In this document: piece after piece, positions 6,334 through 13,142 of the stretch
Position numbering within the stretch: position 1 is the stretch's first letter
Layout: every line of letters starts with the position of its first letter
Assembly (NCBI GenBank): GCA_902464375.1
Contig: CABQIM010000050.1
Span: 1-13,206, forward strand
Reading direction: 5' to 3'
DNA length: 13,206 nucleotides
From: an uncultured bacterium
GTDB taxonomy: Bacteria > Cyanobacteriota > Vampirovibrionia > Gastranaerophilales > Gastranaerophilaceae
Notes under the pieces: model-generated
What the model saw: the letters and a program-made list of their open reading frames with translations, nothing else
What the model was told of the DNA's origin: nothing
The model's database searches: none
Program-made: the position numbers and the translations under genes

Positions 6334-7005
6334 ATGGCAAGAGTTGTGGAAATATATGCTGGTGCGTACGCAAGTGGAAAATCTGAAACGGCTTTAAATA
6401 GAGCAAGGCAATACGCTCAATTGAATAAACAAATCACTCTTGTTGATTTGGATACGGTAGAACCGGCTTATACGTTACGTCCGATTGCGAATGATTTGCG
6501 ACAAATGGGTATTGATGTTATAACTCAGCCTGATAATTTTGGGCTTGGAGAAGCTGCTAGTTATGTAACTCCGGCTCAAGTGAATTTCTTATCAAATGAT
6601 GGCGATATAATTGTTGATGTAGGTTATGGCGCAGGCGGATTGGATATTCTGGATATTGTGAATAACATAGATAAGGAAACAAATTTGCAAGCGTATCTTG
6701 TTGTAAATACCGCTAAATTTGAGACTTCAACGGTTGATAATATTATTGAGTATGTTGATTTTGCAGGTGGAAGTGAAAGGAAATATGATTTTTCCGGCAT
6801 GATTTCTAATACTCATTTGGGTGATGAAACGACAAAAGAAGATGTAATTAATGGTTACAACAAATTAAAAACTGCATCTCAAAAAGTTAATATACCTATC
6901 CGTGCAATTGGGATTGATGAAAAATTGGCTCAAGATTTTGGTTTGACCTATGATGGTGTTGAAGTATGGACATATAAACGAATGATGCCAAAAGCTTTTT
7001 GGTAG
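6334..7005 (+). CDS. P-loop ATPase of SIMIBI (MinD/ParA-like) type, unknown role
   Basis: A 223-residue soluble protein with a Walker A loop GAYASGKS (10-17), a switch-like VDLDTVEPAYTLRP segment (37-50, D38 and D40), a Walker B-like strand GDIIVDVGYG (90-99) and a base-recognition-like NTHLG (159-163). The order fits SIMIBI-class NTPases related to CobQ/MinD/ParA. The loop lacks the 'deviant' first lysine (KGGxGKS) of true MinD/ParA, and the DLDTVEP segment recalls uncharacterised ATP-binding proteins of anaerobes. AGAGGG at 6322-6327 lies six bases before ATG. As last gene of the shikimate operon it may only be co-transcribed; nothing in the protein links it to aromatic synthesis. No transmembrane or signal segment is seen. 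Confidence 0.8.
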   Translation: MARVVEIYAGAYASGKSETALNRARQYAQLNKQITLVDLDTVEPAYTLRPIANDLRQMGIDVITQPDNFGLGEAASYVTPAQVNFLSNDGDIIVDVGYGAGGLDILDIVNNIDKETNLQAYLVVNTAKFETSTVDNIIEYVDFAGGSERKYDFSGMISNTHLGDETTKEDVINGYNKLKTASQKVNIPIRAIGIDEKLAQDFGLTYDGVEVWTYKRMMPKAFW

Positions 7006-7034
7006 AAATTAATTATGAAATATTAATTCAAATT

Positions 7035-7107
7035 GATAGCCACCCGCATCTGTAAAGCTCAGCAAGGCTTCGCTAACAGTTGCGACCTCCCTAATTATGG
7101 CGGTTAT
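7035..7107. repeat. Imperfect palindromic, GC-richer intergenic element
   Basis: Between the convergent ends of the P-loop gene and the endonuclease IV-like gene lies a stretch with clearly higher G+C than its surroundings. ATAGCCACC (7036-7044) pairs with GGCGGTTAT (7099-7107) with one wobble and one mismatch, and CTGT/ACAG and AGC/GCT pairs (7050-7079) form an inner hairpin. It contains TTCGCTAAC, whose complement is also in the element at 7978-8060. This looks like a dispersed palindromic repeat; copy number cannot be judged from one window. Confidence 0.45.
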
Positions 7108-7112
7108 AAGAG

Positions 7113-7931
7113 TTATAAACTCAAATAATAATCTTTCAAAAGTTTGGCGTCATCTTCAATATTTGGGCTTTCGCAAATAACAGCACCCTTAACACCAAAC
7201 TTTTTGAATGCTTTCAACAAGTCTTTGTAATTAAAATCTGATTCTTCAAGGTTTAAGTGCTTTTTTTCGCCCTTTGCGCCATATTCTATACCGGCAATAT
7301 GCGCGTGGAAATTTTCTAAGGCATAGTTGCCAATTTCTGTTCCGATTTTATCAAAAATTGCGCAGAATTCGTCATACGTGTTAGAAATTCCGTTATATCT
7401 GGCATGTAAGTGAGAAAAATCAACACAAGGCAGGACGGTTTCAAATTCTTTTGATAATCTGACAATTTCTTCTAAATCCCCCCATTGTGTAGCTTTGCCT
7501 GTTGTTTCAGGTCTTATCCAGATTTTGTTATTGCTCTTTTCTAGCGTATCAGTGATAATTTTTATTTGTGATTTTATGTTGTTGTATACGAGTTCTGCAT
7601 CTTGTCCGAGATAAAAACCGGCATGGAAAGTTATGCTGTAACCGCCAAGTGAGTTTGTGACTTCAGCAGTTTCGATTATTCTTTGAACACTAGCTTCAAC
7701 TTTTTCTTCTTCTCTTGCATTTAAGTTAACATAAAATGGTGCGTGAGCGGTAATTACTTTGTTTGTCGCTCCAACTGCTTCACGGCTTTTGTCACTAATT
7801 CTAACTCCGCGAACAAATTCAAGTTCCAATCCGTCAAGATTCATTTCATCTAAGACTTTAAATCCTGCTTCGTATCCTTTGTTACCGGCTCTAAGTGGTA
7901 CTCCGGCTGTTAGAAAATATAGTTTATCCAT
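7113..7931 (-). CDS. Endonuclease IV-like TIM-barrel protein (AP endonuclease family 2)
   Basis: A 272-residue cytoplasmic TIM barrel related to endonuclease IV, which cuts DNA at abasic sites through a tri-zinc centre. Candidate metal residues in order are H63 (AHAPFY), H103 (FHAGFY), E142 (RPETTGK), D171 and H174 (VDFSHLHAR), H211, H225 (KKHLNL) and E254 (CESP). These align with eight of the nine E. coli Nfo ligands; the Asp two residues before the last-but-one His appears replaced by Lys (K223), so a two-metal or altered site is possible. The sequence resembles archaeal 'endonuclease 4 homolog' proteins more than classical Nfo. A sugar isomerase-like role within the same fold is the alternative. 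AAGGA lies six bases before ATG (7931). Palindromic elements flank the gene on both sides. Confidence 0.78.
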   Translation of the reverse strand: MDKLYFLTAGVPLRAGNKGYEAGFKVLDEMNLDGLELEFVRGVRISDKSREAVGATNKVITAHAPFYVNLNAREEEKVEASVQRIIETAEVTNSLGGYSITFHAGFYLGQDAELVYNNIKSQIKIITDTLEKSNNKIWIRPETTGKATQWGDLEEIVRLSKEFETVLPCVDFSHLHARYNGISNTYDEFCAIFDKIGTEIGNYALENFHAHIAGIEYGAKGEKKHLNLEESDFNYKDLLKAFKKFGVKGAVICESPNIEDDAKLLKDYYLSL

Positions 7932-7977
7932 TTTTGTTCCTTATTATTTATTTAGATTAATTTCGAGTTTGTTTATT

Positions 7978-8060
7978 CCCCTCGCCCCTTGTGGGAGAGG
8001 GTAGAATTTCTTAGTGAGCGTTAGCGAACTTAGAAATTCGGGTGAGGGGTATAACCCTCT
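7978..8060. repeat. Palindromic repeat-like element with three nested hairpins
   Basis: This sits in the 157-base gap between the formyltransferase stop and the endonuclease IV-like start. CCCCTCGCCC (7978-7987) pairs with 8040-8049 with one wobble, GAATTTCTTAGT (8004-8015) pairs with 8028-8039 with one mismatch, and AGAGGGT (7996-8002) pairs with ACCCTCT (8054-8060). Local alternatives exist (7979-7987 with 7993-8001; 8044-8048 with 8055-8059). The CCCTCGCCCC...GGGAGAGGG type is GC-richer than the flanks and resembles dispersed MITE/REP-like repeats of many bacteria. The start of the endonuclease gene is not disturbed. Confidence 0.65.
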
Positions 8061-8088
8061 GGGAAATTTAGCAAGTATAAATAATGGT

Positions 8089-9033
8089 TTAAACGTGCAA
8101 CACTTCGCCGATTTTCGGATTAACGATTCTGATAAAATCTTTGCTGTCACCCATAAAAAAGCTGCCGAATTGCATTACTGTCGGTGCAATGAGTCCTTTT
8201 GATGTTGCGATAAAGAATTTATCATCTTCGATTTTTGCAACTGTTCCGGCTGGATGTGGTACACAAAAAGCATCTGATGCCACTTCTACCTTCATAATTT
8301 TCATCATATTTCCGCGGAACGCTGTACTTGCAAGAATAAACGGATTGAGTGCGCGAACAAAACGTTCAATTTCTTCTGCAGTGTTGTTGTAGTTAATAAA
8401 TAACTCTTTTTCGCTGAGCCCTCTACCGGAAATGAAGTCTCCGACAGGCTGTTTTATCCTTGGAAGCGGTTGCACCTCATAAGCTCGGAGAACTTGTAAT
8501 AATAATTCAATACCGAGCACGTTCAATTCATTAAAAATTGTTCCCATCGTAGCTTTAGAATGGATGTGATAAGGCTTTTGTGCAATGATATCACCTGTAT
8601 CGAAGTTTTCATCCATAAAATGTATAGTAACGCCGGTTTCCGTTTCGCCGTTCATAATCACTCTGGAATACGGATTTCCACCTCTGTATTTAGGCAAAAG
8701 TGATGGGTGCACATTGATAAACCCGTCTTTAGTTGATTCAAGGAGGATTTTAGGTATTTTGTAATTAAATGAACAAACAACGGCTGCATCTATATTGAGT
8801 GAACGAATTTTTTCAATAAGCTGTGGCTCGTCAAGTTCATCATAATCAATGTAATTTAGCCTTCTTGAAAGTACAAAATTCTTAAAGTCAAAGTACATGT
8901 TGTGGTCTTTTTTAGGTCCAAGTACTCCGACAATGTTAACACCAGACATCAAAAGTCCATCAAGCCCGATGTAAGCCATGTCTGGTATGCCGACAAAAAG
9001 TATTCTTTTTTTGAACAAAGTCCTGTTGAACAT
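8089..9033 (-). CDS. Formyltransferase, methionyl-tRNA formyltransferase-like
   Basis: A 314-residue protein with the formyltetrahydrofolate-dependent transferase domain. RILFVGIPDMAYIGLDGL is the N-terminal strand-loop. The catalytic triad is visible as N107 and H109 in INVHPSLLPKYRGGNP and D145 in DENFDTGD, with the same His-Asp spacing as E. coli Fmt. The C-terminal third (from about residue 200) fits the Fmt-type C-terminal domain. It could be the real Fmt, which formylates initiator Met-tRNA, but KYRGGNPYSRVIMNGETETGVTIHFMDENFDTGDII also recalls ArnA-like and other sugar or amine formyltransferases, so I give no symbol. ATG overlaps the upstream stop by one base (TAATG), and AAGG repeats upstream serve as the ribosome site, so it is translationally coupled to the Cys-rich protein gene. 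Confidence 0.82.
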   Translation of the reverse strand: MFNRTLFKKRILFVGIPDMAYIGLDGLLMSGVNIVGVLGPKKDHNMYFDFKNFVLSRRLNYIDYDELDEPQLIEKIRSLNIDAAVVCSFNYKIPKILLESTKDGFINVHPSLLPKYRGGNPYSRVIMNGETETGVTIHFMDENFDTGDIIAQKPYHIHSKATMGTIFNELNVLGIELLLQVLRAYEVQPLPRIKQPVGDFISGRGLSEKELFINYNNTAEEIERFVRALNPFILASTAFRGNMMKIMKVEVASDAFCVPHPAGTVAKIEDDKFFIATSKGLIAPTVMQFGSFFMGDSKDFIRIVNPKIGEVLHV

Positions 9034-9428
9034 TAAACCTTAACCTTAATCATTTCTTCCAGAATTTTGGAACAGTCGTTAACCATATTTGTGCAGTGAG
9101 CTTTTCTTTCCGGAGAAGCCATATCCATGCCTGCTGTTAAAACTCTGCAGCAAGTAGCCTTGTGTTTTTTTTTGAATTCTTCTATGAATTGTTTGGCTAA
9201 CATTCTTGCTTGCGGGTCATTGTTATTTTGATTATTTTTGCCAAAAAGCCAACCAAGAACAATCTGTGAACCGGCAATTGCACCGCAAAGGCATCCAGAA
9301 CTCATTCCGCCGGAAAATGATGTTGCTATGGATAGCAATTCTTTTGGTACTAATCCTTTTTCTGCTGCTTCCATAATTATGCTTTCTGAACAGGAGTATC
9401 CTTGGTTAAAATATTCTGGTGCTTTCAT
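9033..9428 (-). CDS. C_GCAxxG_C_C family putative redox protein
   Basis: A 131-residue soluble protein with Cys at 13, 46, 48, 93, 94, 112 and 119. YSCSESI near the start, SGGMSSGCLCGAIAG (39-53), TCCRVL and HC...C near the end match the C_GCAxxG_C_C family, often described as putatively redox-active; its biochemical role is unknown. Paired cysteines suggest metal or disulfide chemistry in the cytoplasm, since no signal peptide is seen. AGAGG (complement of 9436-9440) lies seven bases before ATG, and an extended -10 promoter is nearby. The formyltransferase gene starts on its stop codon, so the two form one transcript. Confidence 0.85.
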   Translation of the reverse strand: MKAPEYFNQGYSCSESIIMEAAEKGLVPKELLSIATSFSGGMSSGCLCGAIAGSQIVLGWLFGKNNQNNNDPQARMLAKQFIEEFKKKHKATCCRVLTAGMDMASPERKAHCTNMVNDCSKILEEMIKVKV

Positions 9429-9468
9429 TTTTTATCCTCTTTGTTTATATATTACCATTAAACCTGAT

Positions 9469-9477
9469 TTTATACCA
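9469..9477 (-). promoter_or_regulatory. Extended -10 element for the Cys-rich protein gene
   Basis: The - strand reads TGG-TATAAA, an extended -10, about 40 bases before the start codon at 9428. It lies just downstream of the terminator of the 652-residue gene. No good -35 is seen. Confidence 0.5.
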
Positions 9478-9489
9478 GAGGTGAATCAT

Positions 9490-9524
9490 AAAAACGCAGT
9501 CTTTCTCATCTGAGAAAGGCTGCG
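9490..9524 (-). terminator. Rho-independent terminator of the 652-residue protein gene
   Basis: A 13-bp stem (9495-9507 with 9512-9524, one wobble, loop ATCT) is followed on the - strand by five T (complement of 9490-9494). It begins about 20 bases after the stop codon at 9545. There is no T-tract on the + side, so it acts in one direction. Confidence 0.9.
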
Positions 9525-9544
9525 GGATATGTAGTTATGATATT

Positions 9545-11503
9545 TTAAGCTTTTGTATTAACCTGTTTTGCAGTTTTTTTAACTTTTCCATATTGTTGAA
9601 GTTTTGCTTCGTACAAGTGGTTATAATATTTTCGTGCATCATTTGCGCGATAATCCGGATTTGTTTTCTTATCAGCTGCAATCTTGGCTTCTGCTTTTCT
9701 TACGCTTGCAATGATGTCTTTTACTTCAAACATTCTTGTATTATCAGCATTACGTTTTTTCAACATGTAGTTAATATATTTTCTGTTGCTGCCGTTGATT
9801 AGTAAATATAAATCAAGCGCATCTTTATTGGAGCTGTTAATTTTGTATTTACCAACTGCTCTGTCAGCTTTTCTTGTATCAGTAATTGATGCAAAAATCT
9901 CTGGTAACAAGTTTAAACGTATTTTTGTTGCGTTTGAGCCAAATGCTTCGCGTTGTTTTTCTAGAGTTTTAAGTCCTAATTTTCCAGCGATAATATCAGA
10001 AATGTTTTGTTTAATTTGAGCTTTTGAAGCTGCACGTTTTGCTTTTTTATCATCTACAGACTTAATATCTTCTTTTATTTCCGGTGTGATGTTTTCTGTT
10101 GTAGCGACTACATCTTTTTCTACTGCATTTGTATTTATTTTTTCCGGATTAATTGCATCAGGAGTGATTTTAGCAGGTGTAATCTCTACAGGCTTAACTT
10201 CTGTTGGATTGATTTCATTTTGTGCTACTACAGAATTGTTGCTGATAGTTCTAAGTTTATATTCTAGAATTCTAAATTGGTTTTGAAGCCTTGTCATCGC
10301 TTTAGATAAAAAGGAGCGTTTTTTCTTGAAACCGTACTTTTCAGCTGTTTTTCTGTTTATTCTTGCGCTATATGATTCGTAGAAAGGATTTTCCAATTCG
10401 TGTTTAAATATTTCAACTCGCGAACCTTCCTTGGAGTTACAGATAATTTGTACAGCATTTTTCTTGAAAATATCAAGTTTTAATGTAGATACTTTGCTAA
10501 TAATTTCATCAAGTTCTTCAATCGGTAGAGTTCTTGTCTCAAGATTTTGCAACAAATGATTAACAAAATTTGAAATGTGTTTGTTGTTATCCATTTTTTT
10601 GAATACCTTATTCAACATTTCAAGTTGATTAACTTTTTCAGGTGCAGACATTGTTACACCTTTATTATAGTGCCATGCCAATTTTGATCTGCTTCCAAGA
10701 TTCTTGGAATTTGTTGATAAAAATATTTCACTTAAAGGTTGGTCGCCGCCATTTTTTAGCATATCATTATCAACCAAATTTATGTCTTGGAATGTTCTAA
10801 TGATACTTGCACGATTTCCATTTAGTTTGTGTGCGTATAAATCTCCATTAAAGTTCTCTGTGTCTTCAAATGGAAACATTTTTTTTCGTAATTCAAAATT
10901 TACGCTATCAATATTTTCGTTAAATTTTTTATTTGCAACCAAATTGTCCAGATTTTTGACAGCATCCTTGTCTTCACAGTTTAGCTCTATGTAAGGTTTA
11001 TATTTGTTATAATTTTTTACATATTCTTTGCTATTTGGTGATTCTAGCAATTCAGAAATCAAATTCGGATTAGAATTTGGATGTTTTACTTTAATATCTT
11101 GATGGAGTTTTATTGCAAAACGCAATCTTTTCTTATTATCCTTTGCACTTTCAAAAATTCTTTTTAAATTGTCTAAAGAACCACTATATTGTGATACAAG
11201 CAAAAAATGCTCTGTGTATGGTTTTTTGACTGAATTAAAAATTTCTTTTACAATCTCCGGATTTTCTTTTTCTGCTTCTGCACGATAATAATTCATACCG
11301 TTGAACTTGTTTGTAAGATGGTTAAAAAAGCTCCATTTTCTATCAGATGCTTTTTTTGCAATATCGATTATATCCTGTTTCGGCATAGAAAGCATATTAG
11401 CAGAACGCATTGCTAGATTTTTTTTCGCGTATGATAATCTTCTTATACCAAAACCGCCTTGAAATTGTATTTGAGAATTATTATAATTATTAATTGTATT
11501 CAT
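9545..11503 (-). CDS. Large Lys/Asn-rich protein with N-terminal FQG motif and pentapeptide repeat, unknown function
   Basis: A 652-residue protein I cannot place in a family. It has no signal peptide or transmembrane helix. The Asn-rich N-terminus MNTINNYNNSQIQFQGG resembles a leader style I associate with hypothetical proteins of gut Melainabacteria. Residues about 20-400 are charged and probably helical. Residues 432-461 are six five-residue units in exact register (NPTEV KPVEI TPAKI TPDAI NPEKI NTNAV; 10121-10210), giving a Pro-spaced linker. A basic C-terminal part (about 480-652: KKAKRAASK, RKADRAVGK, KKTAKQ) could bind nucleic acid or another acidic partner, but no domain supports this. 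An AAGGG lies 11 bases before ATG, a long spacing, and a promoter-like pair is at 11540-11568. It ends in its own terminator. Confidence 0.85.
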   Translation of the reverse strand: MNTINNYNNSQIQFQGGFGIRRLSYAKKNLAMRSANMLSMPKQDIIDIAKKASDRKWSFFNHLTNKFNGMNYYRAEAEKENPEIVKEIFNSVKKPYTEHFLLVSQYSGSLDNLKRIFESAKDNKKRLRFAIKLHQDIKVKHPNSNPNLISELLESPNSKEYVKNYNKYKPYIELNCEDKDAVKNLDNLVANKKFNENIDSVNFELRKKMFPFEDTENFNGDLYAHKLNGNRASIIRTFQDINLVDNDMLKNGGDQPLSEIFLSTNSKNLGSRSKLAWHYNKGVTMSAPEKVNQLEMLNKVFKKMDNNKHISNFVNHLLQNLETRTLPIEELDEIISKVSTLKLDIFKKNAVQIICNSKEGSRVEIFKHELENPFYESYSARINRKTAEKYGFKKKRSFLSKAMTRLQNQFRILEYKLRTISNNSVVAQNEINPTEVKPVEITPAKITPDAINPEKINTNAVEKDVVATTENITPEIKEDIKSVDDKKAKRAASKAQIKQNISDIIAGKLGLKTLEKQREAFGSNATKIRLNLLPEIFASITDTRKADRAVGKYKINSSNKDALDLYLLINGSNRKYINYMLKKRNADNTRMFEVKDIIASVRKAEAKIAADKKTNPDYRANDARKYYNHLYEAKLQQYGKVKKTAKQVNTKA

Positions 11504-11539
11504 TGCACATGTATCCCTTCTTTTTAGTTAAAACTTCTA

Positions 11540-11568
11540 AAAATAAAAGTTGCTACCTAACTTTGCAA
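11540..11568 (-). promoter_or_regulatory. Possible promoter of the 652-residue protein gene
   Basis: On the - strand, TTGCAA (11563-11568), a 17-base spacer and TATTTT (complement of 11540-11545) lie about 40 bases before the start codon. The -10 is a moderate match. It sits in the 115-base gap after pgi, where no pgi terminator is visible, so read-through from pgi is also possible. Confidence 0.4.
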
Positions 11569-11618
11569 ATGTTTACAATTAAATACATTGAAAATCTAAT
11601 CAGGCACGGCAAAATAGC

Positions 11619-13007
11619 TTATACAGTTGCCATTTTTTCTTGTAAAGAGTGAGCTGATTCTTCGTATCCAGCTCTACCCATTAGTGCGTAAGTATAATTT
11701 TTAGCCTGCTCAACTCCCGGTTGGTTAAAAGTATTGATATTGTATAATTCTCCGGCAATAGCAGTCTGAACTTCCAACATATAAAGCAGTTGAGCCAAAT
11801 TGTATTCATCAATTTTTTCAATAGACAAAGTCATTGTCGGGCGAGAATAATCCGCTAGCGCAACTCTTGTAGAATCAGCTTCTGCATTAATCAAGTCATT
11901 AATAGTTTTGCCGCCCAAATATCCGATACCTGTATATTCAAATATTTTAGGAATTTCCAAAGTTGTATCAAAATTTTCTACACGGATAAAAGTGATAACT
12001 TTATTATTAGGTCCTTCGTTATAAAGTTGTATTTGAGAGTGTTGATCTGTTGCGCCAAGTGCCTTAATTGGAGTTGGACCAACATTAACTTTTTCACCAT
12101 TGTTGTTAACTTCTTTGCCCAAAGATTCAGCCCAAAGTTGAACATACCAATCTGAAACGTATTTTAATCTGCTTGAATATGGCATCATAACAGAAAGATT
12201 TTTGCCCTTCTTTGTATCCAATAGATATTGTATAAGTGCGCCCTGCGCTGCAATGTTTTGATTGATATCAGTATTCTTAAGTGCCAAATCCATATCCTTG
12301 ATGCCATTCATAATTTGGTCAATATCCATACCAACAAGTGCAAAAGGAACTAAACCAACTGCTGAAAATACAGAGAATCTTCCGCCAACATCATCAGGTA
12401 CAACAAATGTTTTATATCCTTCTTGGTCTGCAAGTTGTCTAAGAACTCCAATTTTTTTATCAGTTGTAGCAACGATATTTCTTCTATAATTATCTCCAAG
12501 TTCTTTTTCTAAGCGGTCTTTAATAATCATATATTGTGACATTGTTTCCGCTGTAGAACCGGATTTTGTAATAACGTTTACAAGGGTTTTACTTAAATCT
12601 AAAATGTCTAAAAGTCCATTCATAGAGTCAGGGTCGATATTATCCAAAAAGAAAATTCTAGGTAAACCATTTCTTTGCTCAGGAGTCAATAAATTCCAAT
12701 AAGGTTTTAGCAAAGCTTCTGTAACTGCAAGTCCGCCTAACGCAGAACCACCAATGCCGAGTACCAAAATATTGTCAAATCGGCCTTCCACCATAGAAGC
12801 AAATTCTTTTACATACCACACGGTTTCTTCGTTATAGCCTAAATTCATCCACTGAAGCCACTGTCCCGGTTTATCTTTTCTTTGGTTCAAACTCTTTATT
12901 ATATTAGAAATTGTATCTTTGTAGTTTTCAAATTCCTGATGTAAGTTCAATCCGTTTTCTTCACCGATAATCGCAGAGTCAGTGTTCTTGAAATTTAATT
13001 TAAGCAT
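11619..13007 (-). CDS. pgi: Glucose-6-phosphate isomerase
   Basis: Pgi interconverts glucose-6-phosphate and fructose-6-phosphate in glycolysis and gluconeogenesis. The 462 residues fit the shorter Firmicutes-type Pgi. Two SIS domains are visible: LGIGGSALGGLAV with the KSGSTAETM phosphate-binding loop, then GGRFSVFSAVGLVPFA, WAESLGKE (catalytic Glu region), GATDQHSQIQL (His) and NQPGVEQAKNYTYALMG with the C-terminal catalytic Lys (K436). I chose ATG at 13007-13005 rather than the adjoining TTG at 13010: AAAGGG (complement of 13013-13018) is five bases from ATG but only two from TTG. It is divergent from a + strand ORF at the window end. Confidence 0.96.
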   Translation of the reverse strand: MLKLNFKNTDSAIIGEENGLNLHQEFENYKDTISNIIKSLNQRKDKPGQWLQWMNLGYNEETVWYVKEFASMVEGRFDNILVLGIGGSALGGLAVTEALLKPYWNLLTPEQRNGLPRIFFLDNIDPDSMNGLLDILDLSKTLVNVITKSGSTAETMSQYMIIKDRLEKELGDNYRRNIVATTDKKIGVLRQLADQEGYKTFVVPDDVGGRFSVFSAVGLVPFALVGMDIDQIMNGIKDMDLALKNTDINQNIAAQGALIQYLLDTKKGKNLSVMMPYSSRLKYVSDWYVQLWAESLGKEVNNNGEKVNVGPTPIKALGATDQHSQIQLYNEGPNNKVITFIRVENFDTTLEIPKIFEYTGIGYLGGKTINDLINAEADSTRVALADYSRPTMTLSIEKIDEYNLAQLLYMLEVQTAIAGELYNINTFNQPGVEQAKNYTYALMGRAGYEESAHSLQEKMATV

Positions 13008-13041
13008 CAAAACCCTTTCTATAAATAATACCCTTACTTTA

Positions 13042-13069
13042 ATTGTACTATTAACAATTAATTTTTCAA
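13042..13069 (-). promoter_or_regulatory. Sigma70-type promoter of pgi
   Basis: On the - strand, TTGAAA (complement of 13064-13069), a 16-base spacer and TACAAT (complement of 13042-13047) each match consensus at five of six positions. The predicted start is near 13035, giving a leader of about 28 bases that includes the AAAGGG ribosome site. Confidence 0.6.
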
Positions 13070-13142
13070 GGGTGAAAGCTTTAGTAAATACGGGACTAGT
13101 AGGGGGATAGAAATATTATTTGTTTATTGTAAAATACTGAAT

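Noticed and set aside
7110..7122. Small hairpin GAGTT-ATA-AACTC as terminator of the endonuclease IV-like gene
   Set aside because: The stem is only 5 bp, overlaps the stop codon and has no T-tract on the - strand.
7944..8202. ORFs on both strands across the 7978-8060 palindromic element
   Set aside because: They consist largely of the palindrome and of shadow frames of the formyltransferase gene, with no ribosome sites or recognisable protein features.
9593..10994. Several + strand hydrophobic ORFs opposite the 652-residue gene
   Set aside because: They are antisense shadows of a Lys/Asn-rich AT-biased coding frame, which yields Phe/Ile/Leu-rich complements; no ribosome sites or promoters are seen.
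13008..13010. TTG at 13010 as the pgi start
   Set aside because: The adjacent ATG at 13007 has proper spacing from AAAGGG; TTG would be only two bases from it.
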